DNA of 64,000 nt from WHUA01 sp964585785 (GTDB lineage Bacteria > Pseudomonadota > Alphaproteobacteria > UBA8366), in contig CAZPFL010000001.1 in the NCBI GenBank assembly GCA_964585785.1, forward strand, positions 62,001 through 126,000. The letters are read 5' to 3'. Positions 26,617 through 34,586 of the stretch are shown piece after piece (position 1 is the stretch's first letter; each line of letters starts with the position of its first letter). Below the pieces are notes generated by a model. It searched no databases. It saw only the letters and a list, made by a program, of their open reading frames with translations, and had not been told where the DNA came from. A program made the translations under genes and the position numbers.

Positions 26617-27684
26617 ATGCTTCGAATTCGGGCGAAAATGGTCTTGGCGGCCCTGGTGGGCGTGTTGTGCCTCGGGGGCTTGGGTGGGCCGGGCTTGGCC
26701 CGTGCGAGCGACAAGGCGAGCGTTCTTGAGCTCTTGTTCGACGCGCCGCACCGCATGGCGGACAGCCTGATTTCGATGCCGCCGATTGATTCCGTGGAGA
26801 AGCCGTTCACCGCGGCACTCGACGGTGTCGTTTCGGGCGACCTCGCCGCGGCTCGCAGCAACGCCGCCGCGGCCGGTTACGACCTTATCGCGCGGACGGA
26901 AGAAGGCCGACGCTACGTCATTCTGATGGAACACGGCCGGGCCGGCATCGGGCCGACCATCGCGATTGCTCGAAACCCCCAGCGGGACGTGGTGATCGAG
27001 GCACCGCATCCGATCATCGACCGGTATTCCGACCGCGAGGCGGCGGTGCTGTTCCTGAAGCTCGGGGCACGCGCGCTCGTGCTCTCGGGCGCCAATCGTT
27101 GCGCCGCCAAGGCGGAGTCCGCCTGCAGCGGCAAGACGCGCGTCTGCGGCGGCGGCAGCGAGCCCTACCGGACGTCCGATCCGGCGCATAACCCGGCGAC
27201 TCTGTTCCACGCCGCGCATCTTTATTTTTCCCGGCGCTGGCCGAAATCGATCGTCTTCCAGCCGCATGGACTCAACAACAACGGCAGCACCGTGTGGTTC
27301 GTGATTTCCGACGGCACCAAGGAGAAGCGCCCGGGCGACCCGATGCTGACCGGCCGCATCCGCGACGGCCTGCGCCAGGCGCTGGGTCCGGACCGGGCCG
27401 TGAGCTGCCAGGACCCGGCCGACCGCAACATCAAGACACGCTGGCTGTGCGCCACGAACACGGTGCAGGGCCGTGACCTGAACGGCAGTTCCGATGCGTG
27501 TCATAGCAGCGCGCAGCACGCGTCGGGCCGCTTTCTCCATATCGAGCAGACCTATGAGGAAGTGCGGCGCGGCTACGGGCTCGATTGGCAGCACTTGGCG
27601 GCCTATCCGGGCAGCGATGCGATCCTGACGACGCTTGCCAAGACACTGCCCTGCATCCGGCCGGATTGCACCGCCGTCCCATAG
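26617..27684 (+). CDS. Secreted protein of unknown function
   Basis: The 355-residue protein has a clear signal peptide (hydrophobic residues 9-27, cleavage near LARAS). I do not recognise the family with certainty. The mature part has conserved-looking, possibly metal-binding blocks: IEAPHPIIDRYSDREAA, LGARALVLSGANRC, SDPAHNPATLFHAAH and FQPHGLNNN. These resemble zinc-hydrolase-like secreted proteins that carry a P-H-P, an A-H-N and a Q-H-G element. Eight Cys suggest periplasmic disulfides. It is divergent from the F420 operon (162-nt shared upstream region) and 42 nt upstream of an M20 peptidase gene. Confidence 0.7.
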   Translation: MLRIRAKMVLAALVGVLCLGGLGGPGLARASDKASVLELLFDAPHRMADSLISMPPIDSVEKPFTAALDGVVSGDLAAARSNAAAAGYDLIARTEEGRRYVILMEHGRAGIGPTIAIARNPQRDVVIEAPHPIIDRYSDREAAVLFLKLGARALVLSGANRCAAKAESACSGKTRVCGGGSEPYRTSDPAHNPATLFHAAHLYFSRRWPKSIVFQPHGLNNNGSTVWFVISDGTKEKRPGDPMLTGRIRDGLRQALGPDRAVSCQDPADRNIKTRWLCATNTVQGRDLNGSSDACHSSAQHASGRFLHIEQTYEEVRRGYGLDWQHLAAYPGSDAILTTLAKTLPCIRPDCTAVP

Positions 27685-27726
27685 ATGTATAAGGAATGCT
27701 GACGTATTTCAGTCTGCGAGGGAGCG

Positions 27727-28872
27727 ATGGCCGGGCAACAGACGAATGCGCCGCGGGTCGACGGTGAAGAGATTCTAGACGGCATCCGGCAATGGGTCGA
27801 GATCGAGTCGCCAACTTATGATGGCGCGGCGGTCAACGAACTGGCCGATGTCGTCGAGAAAAGCATGCGGTCGCTCGGCGCCGCGATCGAGCGCATCCCG
27901 GGCCGGGACGGGTTCGGCGACATTCTCAAGGCGCGCACGCCCTGGGGCGGCGACGGCCCCGGCATCCTAGTGCTGAGCCATCTCGACACGGTGCATCCGA
28001 AGGGCAGCCTGGAGGATTACAATCCGTGGCGGCGCGAAGGTGATTCAGTCTTCGGGCCCGGCATCTACGACATGAAGGCGGGCGCCTACCTGGCCTACTA
28101 CGCCTATCAGCATCTCGTCCGCGCGGGGCGCGAGACGCCGCTGCCGGTGACTTTCCTTTACGTGCCGGAGGAGGAGATAGGCAGCCCGACTTCGCGCGCG
28201 GCGATCGAGGCGGAAGCGAAGAAGCACAAATACGTGCTGGTCACCGAGCCGGCGCGTGAGGGCGGCAAGATCGTCACCGGGCGCAAGGGCGTCGGCCGGT
28301 TCTTCGCCACCGCACGCGGCGTGGCGGCGCATTCGGGCTCGCGCCATGCCGACGGGCGCAGCGCGATCAAGGCGATGGCGCGGCTGGTCCTCGAGGTCGA
28401 GGCGATGACCGACTACGAGATCGGCGTCACCACCAATGTCGGGCTGATCAGTGGAGGCACCGGCGTCAACGTAGTGCCGCATGAGTGCACGGCGGAGATC
28501 GACCTTCGCGTCCCGACGCCGGCGCTTGCCGAGGAATACGAAAAGCGCATCCTTGGCCTGACCAGCCGGGAGTCTGGCGTCGAGCTGGTCGTCACCGGTG
28601 GCATCAACCGCCCGCCCTATCAGAAGGATGAAGGCATCCAGAAGCTGTTCGACCACGCCAAGGCGCTCTGCGCGGAGATTGGCTTCGAGCTCGAGGACAT
28701 GCATACCGGCGGCGGCAGCGACGGCTGCTTCACCGCGGCGCTCGGCATCCCCACGTTAGACGGTCTCGGTGCGGACGGCGTCGGTGCGCATGCCCAGCAC
28801 GAGCAGATCTATTTCTCTTCGCTCGAGCCCCGCGCCAAGATGTGGATACGCCTGCTGGAGACGCTGCGGTAG
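27727..28872 (+). CDS. M20-family metallopeptidase (glutamate carboxypeptidase-like)
   Basis: The 381-residue protein has the two-zinc centre of M20 enzymes: SHLDTVH (His85, Asp87), GIYDMKAG (Asp115), PEEE (catalytic Glu149 and ligand Glu150) and the C-terminal HAQHE. The lid/dimerisation domain is seen around GVAAHSGSRHADGRSAI. It is closest in pattern to carboxypeptidase G2/ArgE-type enzymes that release amino acids from N-acyl or peptide substrates. There is no signal peptide, so it is cytoplasmic. The substrate is unknown. It may be co-transcribed with the secreted protein 42 nt upstream. Confidence 0.88.
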   Translation: MAGQQTNAPRVDGEEILDGIRQWVEIESPTYDGAAVNELADVVEKSMRSLGAAIERIPGRDGFGDILKARTPWGGDGPGILVLSHLDTVHPKGSLEDYNPWRREGDSVFGPGIYDMKAGAYLAYYAYQHLVRAGRETPLPVTFLYVPEEEIGSPTSRAAIEAEAKKHKYVLVTEPAREGGKIVTGRKGVGRFFATARGVAAHSGSRHADGRSAIKAMARLVLEVEAMTDYEIGVTTNVGLISGGTGVNVVPHECTAEIDLRVPTPALAEEYEKRILGLTSRESGVELVVTGGINRPPYQKDEGIQKLFDHAKALCAEIGFELEDMHTGGGSDGCFTAALGIPTLDGLGADGVGAHAQHEQIYFSSLEPRAKMWIRLLETLR

Positions 28873-28890
28873 AAGTGGTTGCTGGCCAAT

Positions 28891-28923
28891 ACACGGATGC
28901 GCGGGTCAAGCCCGTGCATGAGG
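28891..28923. repeat. Small palindromic intergenic repeat, copy A
   Basis: The core GCGCGGGTCAAGCCCGTGC folds into a 7-bp stem (one G-T pair) with a 5-nt loop. A related sequence in reverse orientation is present at 49025-49054. Short elements of this GGGTCAAGCCCG type are common in intergenic DNA of alphaproteobacteria. It lies directly after the M20 peptidase gene, at the left edge of the low-G+C sulfotransferase segment. Confidence 0.5.
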
Positions 28924-29080
28924 AATTTAATTTTAATTCGATGAGGAATCGGAAATAGTGCGACGCCATCGCCTTGCATCCAGGAACGCTTTTGTCCGTT
29001 GTAAGAACGCGAGGCTGTAACGGACGTCAAGGGAAAATTTGAACCAAAAAATATGCCGTGAAGAGGGTTCTCGCAGAACA

Positions 29081-29965
29081 ATGTCGCTTAATTGTCTTAT
29101 TACCGGCACAGGCCGAGACGGTACAACGACGGCTAGCGTGTTGGCGTGCAATTTGGCTATCGCTAACAACGACAAAGCTGATGCCGGTCACGAAACAAAC
29201 ATCAGCGCGTTATATAATTCATGGTTCCGTTATCATGAAAGTGGCGATTCCTCTGAAATTGAGTCGGTGCTTCGAAGCTGGACCCATCGAGTAGAAAGTT
29301 CGAGCGGACATGCCTTCTGGTTGCCCATCGTGGCGAAGGTTTTTGGTCCCGATATTGGGTTGATTCATCTAAAACGAGATCGCGCCGCCTGTATCGAGTC
29401 GCTTTGCCTCAATCGTACGACGTGGCCAGAATTCCATGGAAATTATATAGATTGCACTGACCTCCCAATACGGACCTGGCTTCCGACAGCATTTCATTTT
29501 GGTGAAATGACCAAAGCGGAATGGGAGGCCGCTCCTCTCCGTGAAAGGATCGGCTGGTACTACGACAAGACGCACGAGTTAATTAATCGGCATAAGGGGC
29601 TATTCTCCCGGTACCTGGAGGTCAAGACCGAAGACTTAAATAAGCAAACGGTTATTTCAAGCATTCGTGATTTCATAAATCCGAGATGGGAAAACGATGT
29701 ATTCCCCGTCCATAATAATTTTACAGGGCTTCACAAGATCTATGATTTGACCTTTGAAGAAAGTCGGCGGGCTGAGTTGCTATTTAACAGATTTAACGTC
29801 GTTCGAGCCGTCAAGCATCCTGACGGACTCCTTTATGCAGCAAGTTATTTTATGAACAAAGTCTTGGAGTCATACCCCAGCAACAAGCTCCAAGTGGCGG
29901 ACTTTCTCGCAAATTATGTGAAGCGGATCGCCGAGATTGCAAAAAAAGAATCCAAGGACTCGTGA
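29081..29965 (+). CDS. Sulfotransferase-like protein in low-G+C DNA
   Basis: The protein of about 294 residues begins with a P-loop-like strand-loop (CLITGTGRDGTTTASVL) that matches the 5'-phosphosulfate loop of PAPS-dependent sulfotransferases. A later LIHLKRDRAACIESL segment fits the 3'-phosphate loop (R-x7-S-like). No motif identifies the acceptor. Codon use is far richer in A+T than in the neighbours, suggesting recent acquisition. The ATG at 29081 places the P-loop at the N-terminus; a TTG 14 codons earlier is also possible. It stands alone, with gene-poor DNA on both sides. Confidence 0.65.
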   Translation: MSLNCLITGTGRDGTTTASVLACNLAIANNDKADAGHETNISALYNSWFRYHESGDSSEIESVLRSWTHRVESSSGHAFWLPIVAKVFGPDIGLIHLKRDRAACIESLCLNRTTWPEFHGNYIDCTDLPIRTWLPTAFHFGEMTKAEWEAAPLRERIGWYYDKTHELINRHKGLFSRYLEVKTEDLNKQTVISSIRDFINPRWENDVFPVHNNFTGLHKIYDLTFEESRRAELLFNRFNVVRAVKHPDGLLYAASYFMNKVLESYPSNKLQVADFLANYVKRIAEIAKKESKDS

Positions 29966-30205
29966 CGAGTGTTCGGAATTGAAGGGCTGGTGGACAAATC
30001 GAAGTAGCATGGGCGCCGCAACCTAAAAACAGTGAAACTTGCAATTCGAACGGAACCCGCCGGCGATGGACTCGTCGATACTGGCCGCTTAGCCTCCATC
30101 GACACGCCGTAACGTATGCGTCTTCGATCGCCTGAGATCGGGTCTGTCATGGAATGTGCATTCCGTCGTTCGCCGGTTTGCCCCGCGAGTCCATGAGGCA
30201 TCGGC

Positions 30206-30931
30206 CTACGGACACGCCAGTTGGTCCGCCAGGTCGATGAAATCCTTGGCGATGTAATCGAAGTCGTGCTCGGCGCGGTTGTCCTTGTGCTGGTTCGGGC
30301 CGTATTCGACCGGGCGCAGGACGAAAGCGGTGCGGAAGCCCTGCCGGCTCGCGGCGACGAGGTCGTTGTTATGCGCCGCCGTCATCATGCAGGCTTCCGG
30401 CGGCAGGCCGAGCGCGTCCGCGCAGTTGATGTAGGCCTGTGGGCAAGGCTTGTAGTGGCGCACGACCTCGGAGCCGAGGATGACGTCCCAGGGCAGCCCG
30501 GCGTGCTTCGCCATGTTGACCATCAGCGCGATGTTGCCGTTCGACTGGGTCGCCAGGATGAACTTCTTCTTGAGGCGGGTCAGCCCTTCGACCGAATCCG
30601 GCCAGGGGTCGAGCCGGTGCCAGGCCCGGTTCAGCCAGTCGATTTCCGCCTCCGGAAGGCCGCCGACGCCGTAGCGCTCGAGCAGGCTGTCGAGGCTCAT
30701 CCGGTGCAGCACGTCGAGCTTGGTGAACGGAATTTCGCCTGCCCGCACCCGATCCATGGATGGCTGGTAGAGCTTGCGCCATTCCATGGCGAACTCGATG
30801 CCGTCGACGCCCGTTATGCCGTGTTTCTTGAAGAAGGCGTCCGCCTCGCGCGCGACGCTGGTGCGCCAGTCCACGACGGTGCCGAAGACGTCGAATGTAA
30901 GCGCCTTGATTTCGTCCGGGGACACGGCCAT
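30206..30931 (-). CDS. HAD superfamily hydrolase, haloacid dehalogenase type II-like
   Basis: The 241-residue protein has motif I TFDVFGTVVDWR (nucleophile Asp14), motif II ILATQSNGN, a conserved Lys in VVRHYKPCPQAY and acidic motif AAHNNDL. The DVFGT start and HNxDL end are typical of type II 2-haloacid dehalogenases, which hydrolyse a C-halogen bond through an Asp ester. Substrate specificity cannot be read; many such proteins are general phosphatases. AGGAGGT precedes the ATG. It is the last gene of the AtuA-DUF4387-HAD cluster, 32 nt after DUF4387. Confidence 0.85.
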   Translation of the reverse strand: MAVSPDEIKALTFDVFGTVVDWRTSVAREADAFFKKHGITGVDGIEFAMEWRKLYQPSMDRVRAGEIPFTKLDVLHRMSLDSLLERYGVGGLPEAEIDWLNRAWHRLDPWPDSVEGLTRLKKKFILATQSNGNIALMVNMAKHAGLPWDVILGSEVVRHYKPCPQAYINCADALGLPPEACMMTAAHNNDLVAASRQGFRTAFVLRPVEYGPNQHKDNRAEHDFDYIAKDFIDLADQLACP

Positions 30932-30963
30932 GGGCAGGCACCTCCTGTGTAATCGATCAAGCG

Positions 30964-31275
30964 TCAGTCGGGAATCTCGATGTCGAGCAGTGGCGCATGC
31001 TGCTGCGCGCCATAGACGTCGGTATCGCCCGGATCGCCGGACGGCACAAGCCGCGGGATCGTGATCTTGATCGCATAGGCGACGTCGTACGGAATGATCG
31101 CCACCTCGTTGTCCGACACGCCGTAAAGCTTGGCGATGCGCTGCGGCGTAATCGCGCCGCTGTCGCGCACCCGGCGGTAGGTTTCCTCGTCCTCGAACAT
31201 CATGTCGAGGGTGCAGAGCAGCGCACCGGCATTTTTGGAGCGCAGCACCTGGGCCAGGTCGACCAGTCGCGTCAT
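30964..31275 (-). CDS. DUF4387 protein
   Basis: The 103-residue protein has the DUF4387 pattern: LVDLAQVLRSKNAGALLCTLDMMF, then a KLYGV segment and YDVAYAIKITIPRL. The family is nearly always encoded next to AtuA/DUF1446 proteins and presumably forms a complex with them, like the small subunit of a two-component enzyme. No catalytic residue is assigned. It is 13 nt downstream of the AtuA-like gene with a GGGAGGA ribosome binding site. Confidence 0.88.
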   Translation of the reverse strand: MTRLVDLAQVLRSKNAGALLCTLDMMFEDEETYRRVRDSGAITPQRIAKLYGVSDNEVAIIPYDVAYAIKITIPRLVPSGDPGDTDVYGAQQHAPLLDIEIPD

Positions 31276-31288
31276 GATAGGTCCTCCC

Positions 31289-32653
31289 TCAAACCTCGAC
31301 CATCTCGATCGGGAACGGCTCCAGCGGATCGTCCAGCTCCATGGTGTGCCAGACGTTGAAGCCGTAGGTCATGCCGACCGGCATGTCGGAGGGCGAGAAC
31401 GGAATGGCGAGGTTGCCCGAGATGCATTTCCGGCCGGGGAAATCCGTGTGCAGCAGGGCGTAGCGCGCCTTCGCCATGATCGCCTTGCTGGTGTCCTCGT
31501 CATCGGCCAGCGTGTCGACCAGCAGCCCGATCTCGTGCCCGACCGAGTCGCGCATCGGCTCGCGTGGGCCCATGGTCGCGTCCTTGCCGTAGACGCGAAT
31601 ATTGAGCCGGTAGGAGTCCTGTGAAATGCCCAGCGACCGCGCTTCGCCGGCGACGCGCTCATGGCAGGAGGCGACGAACTCGTCGATCACCGAGATCAGC
31701 ACCGGATCGCGCACGCCGGCGATGAAGACCGTGCGGAAGCCCGTCTTGCGCACGCCTTCGAGCTTCACGGTGTAGCTGTTCGCCGGCTCGAAGCGGCTGC
31801 CCGTCACCTTGACCACGCGCGGGTCGATCTGCTCGTACTCCGAGCCGGTGGTGACCAGCGTGCCGTCCGGCTCGACCAGGTGATAGGGGCTGGGGTTTTC
31901 ATAGAGCGTGTGCGCGGCGATCCGCATGCGGGTGCAGCGCTTGTCCGGGTGGCCGGGCTCGACCAGGAAATAGCCGTCGCCCAGCGTGCCGAGCACGCAG
32001 TCCTGCCCGAAGCGGGGCGTCGTGACCTGGCCCGCGCATTCGATGATCTTGGCAAGGTGCCAGACTAGGCCGGGCTCGTAGCCGCGCATGAGCGGGATCG
32101 CGGAATAGATCGAGGCGTCGGTGGCGCGGCCCGCGATGACGACCTGGGCGCCGTCCTCCAGCGCCTTTTGGAAAGGCTCGACACCCATCATGCCGACCAC
32201 GCGGTGGGTCTCGTCGATGCCCTCGTCGGTCAGCTCCGCGATCGGCCCGAGCGGACGGATACGACCCTCGGCACGCTTTTTCTTGAGGTAATCCTTAGGC
32301 TGCTCGGCGTGGATCACGGCCATGCGGAATTTCAGTCCCTTCTCGTGGGCGATCTCCTCCGCCACTTCGCGCACGAAGGCGACCTGCGGGTCACTGCCGC
32401 CGCCACCCGCCGAGCCGATCAGCACCGGAATGTTGTGCTCGATGCCGGCTTCGAGCATCAGCCCGAGGTCGCGCTTGATCGCCTGGCGCGAGACGAAGGG
32501 GACGCCCTCGCCGAGATAATAGGGGCCCGGGTCCATCGAGCCGCCGTCGGCCGCAATGAAGTCGGGCTTCAGGGAGATGCCGCGGCGGAAGGCTTCCTCG
32601 GTATAGCCGTAACCGAGCATTCCGGTGGTCGCCATCATGCGCAACTCAGTCAT
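31289..32653 (-). CDS. AtuA-like protein (DUF1446, acyclic terpene utilisation family)
   Basis: The 454-residue protein carries the family features FIAADGGSMDPGPYYLG near residue 32, IGSAGGGGSDPQVAFVREVA, VVIAGRATDASIYSA and GDGYFLVEPGHPD. AtuA is named from the citronellol/geraniol degradation cluster of Pseudomonas, but its exact reaction is unknown and most homologues lie outside terpene clusters. No atu acyl-CoA genes are present here. A GGAGGAAG site precedes the ATG. It forms an operon with DUF4387 and a HAD hydrolase, which suggests catabolism of a small hydroxy or oxo acid; this is inference. Confidence 0.85.
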   Translation of the reverse strand: MTELRMMATTGMLGYGYTEEAFRRGISLKPDFIAADGGSMDPGPYYLGEGVPFVSRQAIKRDLGLMLEAGIEHNIPVLIGSAGGGGSDPQVAFVREVAEEIAHEKGLKFRMAVIHAEQPKDYLKKKRAEGRIRPLGPIAELTDEGIDETHRVVGMMGVEPFQKALEDGAQVVIAGRATDASIYSAIPLMRGYEPGLVWHLAKIIECAGQVTTPRFGQDCVLGTLGDGYFLVEPGHPDKRCTRMRIAAHTLYENPSPYHLVEPDGTLVTTGSEYEQIDPRVVKVTGSRFEPANSYTVKLEGVRKTGFRTVFIAGVRDPVLISVIDEFVASCHERVAGEARSLGISQDSYRLNIRVYGKDATMGPREPMRDSVGHEIGLLVDTLADDEDTSKAIMAKARYALLHTDFPGRKCISGNLAIPFSPSDMPVGMTYGFNVWHTMELDDPLEPFPIEMVEV

Positions 32654-32878
32654 CGTCTTCCTCCGTTCGCCGGCGGGACCGTCTGCCGGGCCTGCCGCAA
32701 AGGTTAACCCCGCGCCCCGACCGAAGACAAATATCGTTAATTTTCAGGATCTTCCGAGGGCTGGGAGCCTTAATATCGCCCGATTCTTTCCCAATAATCA
32801 CCCCGAAACCACCCTGCTATGGCCTTTTCCCCGGCTCAAGATGCCACCATCGCAAATGCGATACCGGAGCACAGAGCC

Positions 32879-33139
32879 ATGAAGCAGTTGAACCTTGCCG
32901 CCACCTTCGCCGCCGCAACGGTGTTGACGATCTTCGGCTTGACCTGCTGGCTGTTCGAGGGTCGTCCCTTCGATCCGCCGATCAAGGCGGAACAGGCGGC
33001 CGCCCTCGCACGACAGGCCGAAACCTTTGGCGGCATGTTCAGCGTCCGCGGACCGAAATCCCTCCGCGCTTCCGTGGACGGGAAGCAGGTCCCGGTCGAC
33101 TATGAATATGTGACGCCGGTCAACGCATACTCCCGTTAG
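32879..33139 (+). CDS. Small membrane-anchored or secreted hypothetical protein
   Basis: The 86-residue protein has an N-terminal hydrophobic segment (about residues 6-26, ending CWLFEG) that could be a signal anchor. A short soluble part with PPIKAEQAAALARQAETFGG and ending VDYEYVTPVNAYSR follows. No family recognised. The ATG at 32879 is preferred because the upstream extension is low-information. It is divergent from the AtuA operon. A strong terminator lies 107 nt downstream, which supports a real transcript. Confidence 0.55.
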   Translation: MKQLNLAATFAAATVLTIFGLTCWLFEGRPFDPPIKAEQAAALARQAETFGGMFSVRGPKSLRASVDGKQVPVDYEYVTPVNAYSR

Positions 33140-33245
33140 GTCCGCCGCAACCACTCATGTCTCGGAAAGGAATCGAACGCGCCAAACATGGTACTCCCCT
33201 CTGATAAAACTCCCTGAATAGTCGGCTACGCCACCGACCAAGATG

Positions 33246-33283
33246 ACCAGCGCCCGTCGCCAAACCGGGCGCTGGTCTTTTTG
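33246..33283 (+). terminator. Rho-independent terminator
   Basis: An 11-bp perfect stem (33246-33256 with 33266-33276, 9-nt loop) is followed directly by CTTTTTGG. It is the clearest intrinsic terminator in the window. It would end transcription of the small ORF at 32879-33139, or of an unannotated small RNA in 33140-33245. Confidence 0.9.
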
Positions 33284-33367
33284 GTCCGGTTGAAGCGGAA
33301 CCGCAAAAAGCCGATCCTATGGCCCGGCGGCGGGCCGCCTGCTCGTCGGGTTAGGAGAAGCTGGCAG

Positions 33368-33790
33368 ATGTCGCGGGTCTCGATCTTCAACAACCCTCTG
33401 CTACTCGGATTCGATCAATTCGAGCGCACCCTCGACCGGATCTCGAAGAAAGCCGCGGATGGTTATCCGCCGTACAATATCGAGCAGCTCGGCGAGGACC
33501 GGCTCCGCATCACGCTGGCCGTTGCCGGCTTCGGCGAAAGCGACCTGACGATCGAGACCGTCGACAACCAGCTGCTTATCCAGGGCAAGCAACACGAGGA
33601 CGACGGCGGCCGCGTTTACCTTCATCGCGGTATCGCCGCACGGCAATTTCAGCGCGCGTTCATTCTCGCGGACGGTATCGAGGTAGCGGGCGCGCGGCTG
33701 GATAACGGCTTGTTGCACATCGATATTGTGCGTCCGAAGCCGCCGAGCCTTGTCCGGAGGATTAAGATTACCACGCCGAACGACCGGTAA
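33368..33790 (+). CDS. Hsp20-family small heat-shock protein
   Basis: The 140-residue protein starts SIFNNPLLLGFDQFERTLDR, like IbpA. Its alpha-crystallin domain (about residues 35-125) includes LRITLAVAGFGESDLTIE and RGIAARQFQRAFILADGIEV, then an I-x-I-like tail (RRIKI). It is an ATP-independent holdase that keeps denatured proteins soluble. The ATG at 33368 follows an AGGAG site. It lies 64 nt upstream of a DUF1150 gene, a pairing common in alphaproteobacteria. Confidence 0.92.
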   Translation: MSRVSIFNNPLLLGFDQFERTLDRISKKAADGYPPYNIEQLGEDRLRITLAVAGFGESDLTIETVDNQLLIQGKQHEDDGGRVYLHRGIAARQFQRAFILADGIEVAGARLDNGLLHIDIVRPKPPSLVRRIKITTPNDR

Positions 33791-33854
33791 ATTAAGGAAT
33801 CGGCAACAAAATTGGACCTAGATTCCCGTTAGCGGCAAGTCAGGAGAAACGGGA

Positions 33855-34070
33855 ATGATCGATATCCAGAAGCTCCGGGAGATATCGCAAGCCGACCTCG
33901 CGCTGCTCGGCGCCGACGATCTCGCCTATGTCCGGCGGATAAATCTGGCCGAGGAGACGGTCTTCGCCGTCAACACCGCGGACGGTCGCCAGATTGCCGT
34001 TGCCGATGATTTCGAGACCGCCATCCTCGCGGCGCAGGAATACAGCTACTACACCGTCAGCGTGCACTGA
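33855..34070 (+). CDS. DUF1150 small protein
   Basis: The 71-residue acidic protein matches DUF1150: ADLALLGADDLAYVRR, then a beta-rich part (FAVNTADGRQIAVADDFETA) and a conserved Y-Y-T-V-S-V-H end. Its function is unknown; it is regularly encoded next to Hsp20 genes and may be part of the same stress response. AGGAGAAAC precedes the ATG. Its stop lies 13 nt from the convergent ptsN stop. Confidence 0.88.
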   Translation: MIDIQKLREISQADLALLGADDLAYVRRINLAEETVFAVNTADGRQIAVADDFETAILAAQEYSYYTVSVH

Positions 34071-34083
34071 CCGCCGCGCCGCG

Positions 34084-34548
34084 TCAGGCGGCGTGACTCG
34101 TCGCCGTTTCCGTAAGCAGGGCGAATAAGGCGTCCGCCCGGTCCGACCCCCGCAGCTTTTCGCAGGTGGCCTTGTCGCGGAGCAGGCGTGACACGCGGGC
34201 CAAGGCTTTCAGGTGATCCGCGCCGGCATTCTCCGGCGCCAGCAGCATGAAAATCAGGTCGACGGGCTGCTCGTCGATGGCATCGAAGTCGATCGCCGTC
34301 TCGAGCCGCGCAAAGAGGCCGTAAAGCCGGTCGATCCCCGCCAGCTTGCCATGCGGAATGGCGATGCCGTTCCCGACGCCGGTCGTGCCAAGGCGCTCGC
34401 GCTCCAGCAGCACGTCGAAGATCGTGCGTTCATGGAGACCGGTCAGCGCCGCGGCATGCTTGGCGAGCTCCTGCAACGCCTGTTTCTTGGACGTCGCATG
34501 CAGCTTCGGAATAACCGCCTCGGGCGACAGCAGATTAACAATATCCAT
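34084..34548 (-). CDS. ptsN: PTS IIA-like nitrogen-regulatory protein
   Basis: The 154-residue EIIA-Ntr has the phosphorylated His66 in GIAIPHGKLAG and the family blocks VLLERERLGTTGVGNG and LIFMLLAPENAGADHLKALA. In the nitrogen-related phosphorelay it receives phosphate from NPr and modulates potassium transport and other targets. The ATG at 34548 is chosen because MDIVNLLSPEAV is the family start. It closes the lptC-lptA-lptB-rpoN-hpf-ptsN series, as in many proteobacteria. Confidence 0.94.
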   Translation of the reverse strand: MDIVNLLSPEAVIPKLHATSKKQALQELAKHAAALTGLHERTIFDVLLERERLGTTGVGNGIAIPHGKLAGIDRLYGLFARLETAIDFDAIDEQPVDLIFMLLAPENAGADHLKALARVSRLLRDKATCEKLRGSDRADALFALLTETATSHAA

Positions 34549-34586
34549 CGGTACTCCTTCTGAGTCCGTGCCGTTTCCGGCCGGGC

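Noticed and set aside
26455..27594. N-terminal extension of the alpha/beta hydrolase frame
   Set aside because: The extension runs antisense through the secreted-protein gene and has no similarity; a good ribosome binding site and the usual hydrolase start lie at 26454.
29914..30201. Small minus-strand ORF of 95 codons between the sulfotransferase and the HAD gene
   Set aside because: It overlaps the 3' end of the sulfotransferase gene, has no ribosome binding site and no recognisable family features.
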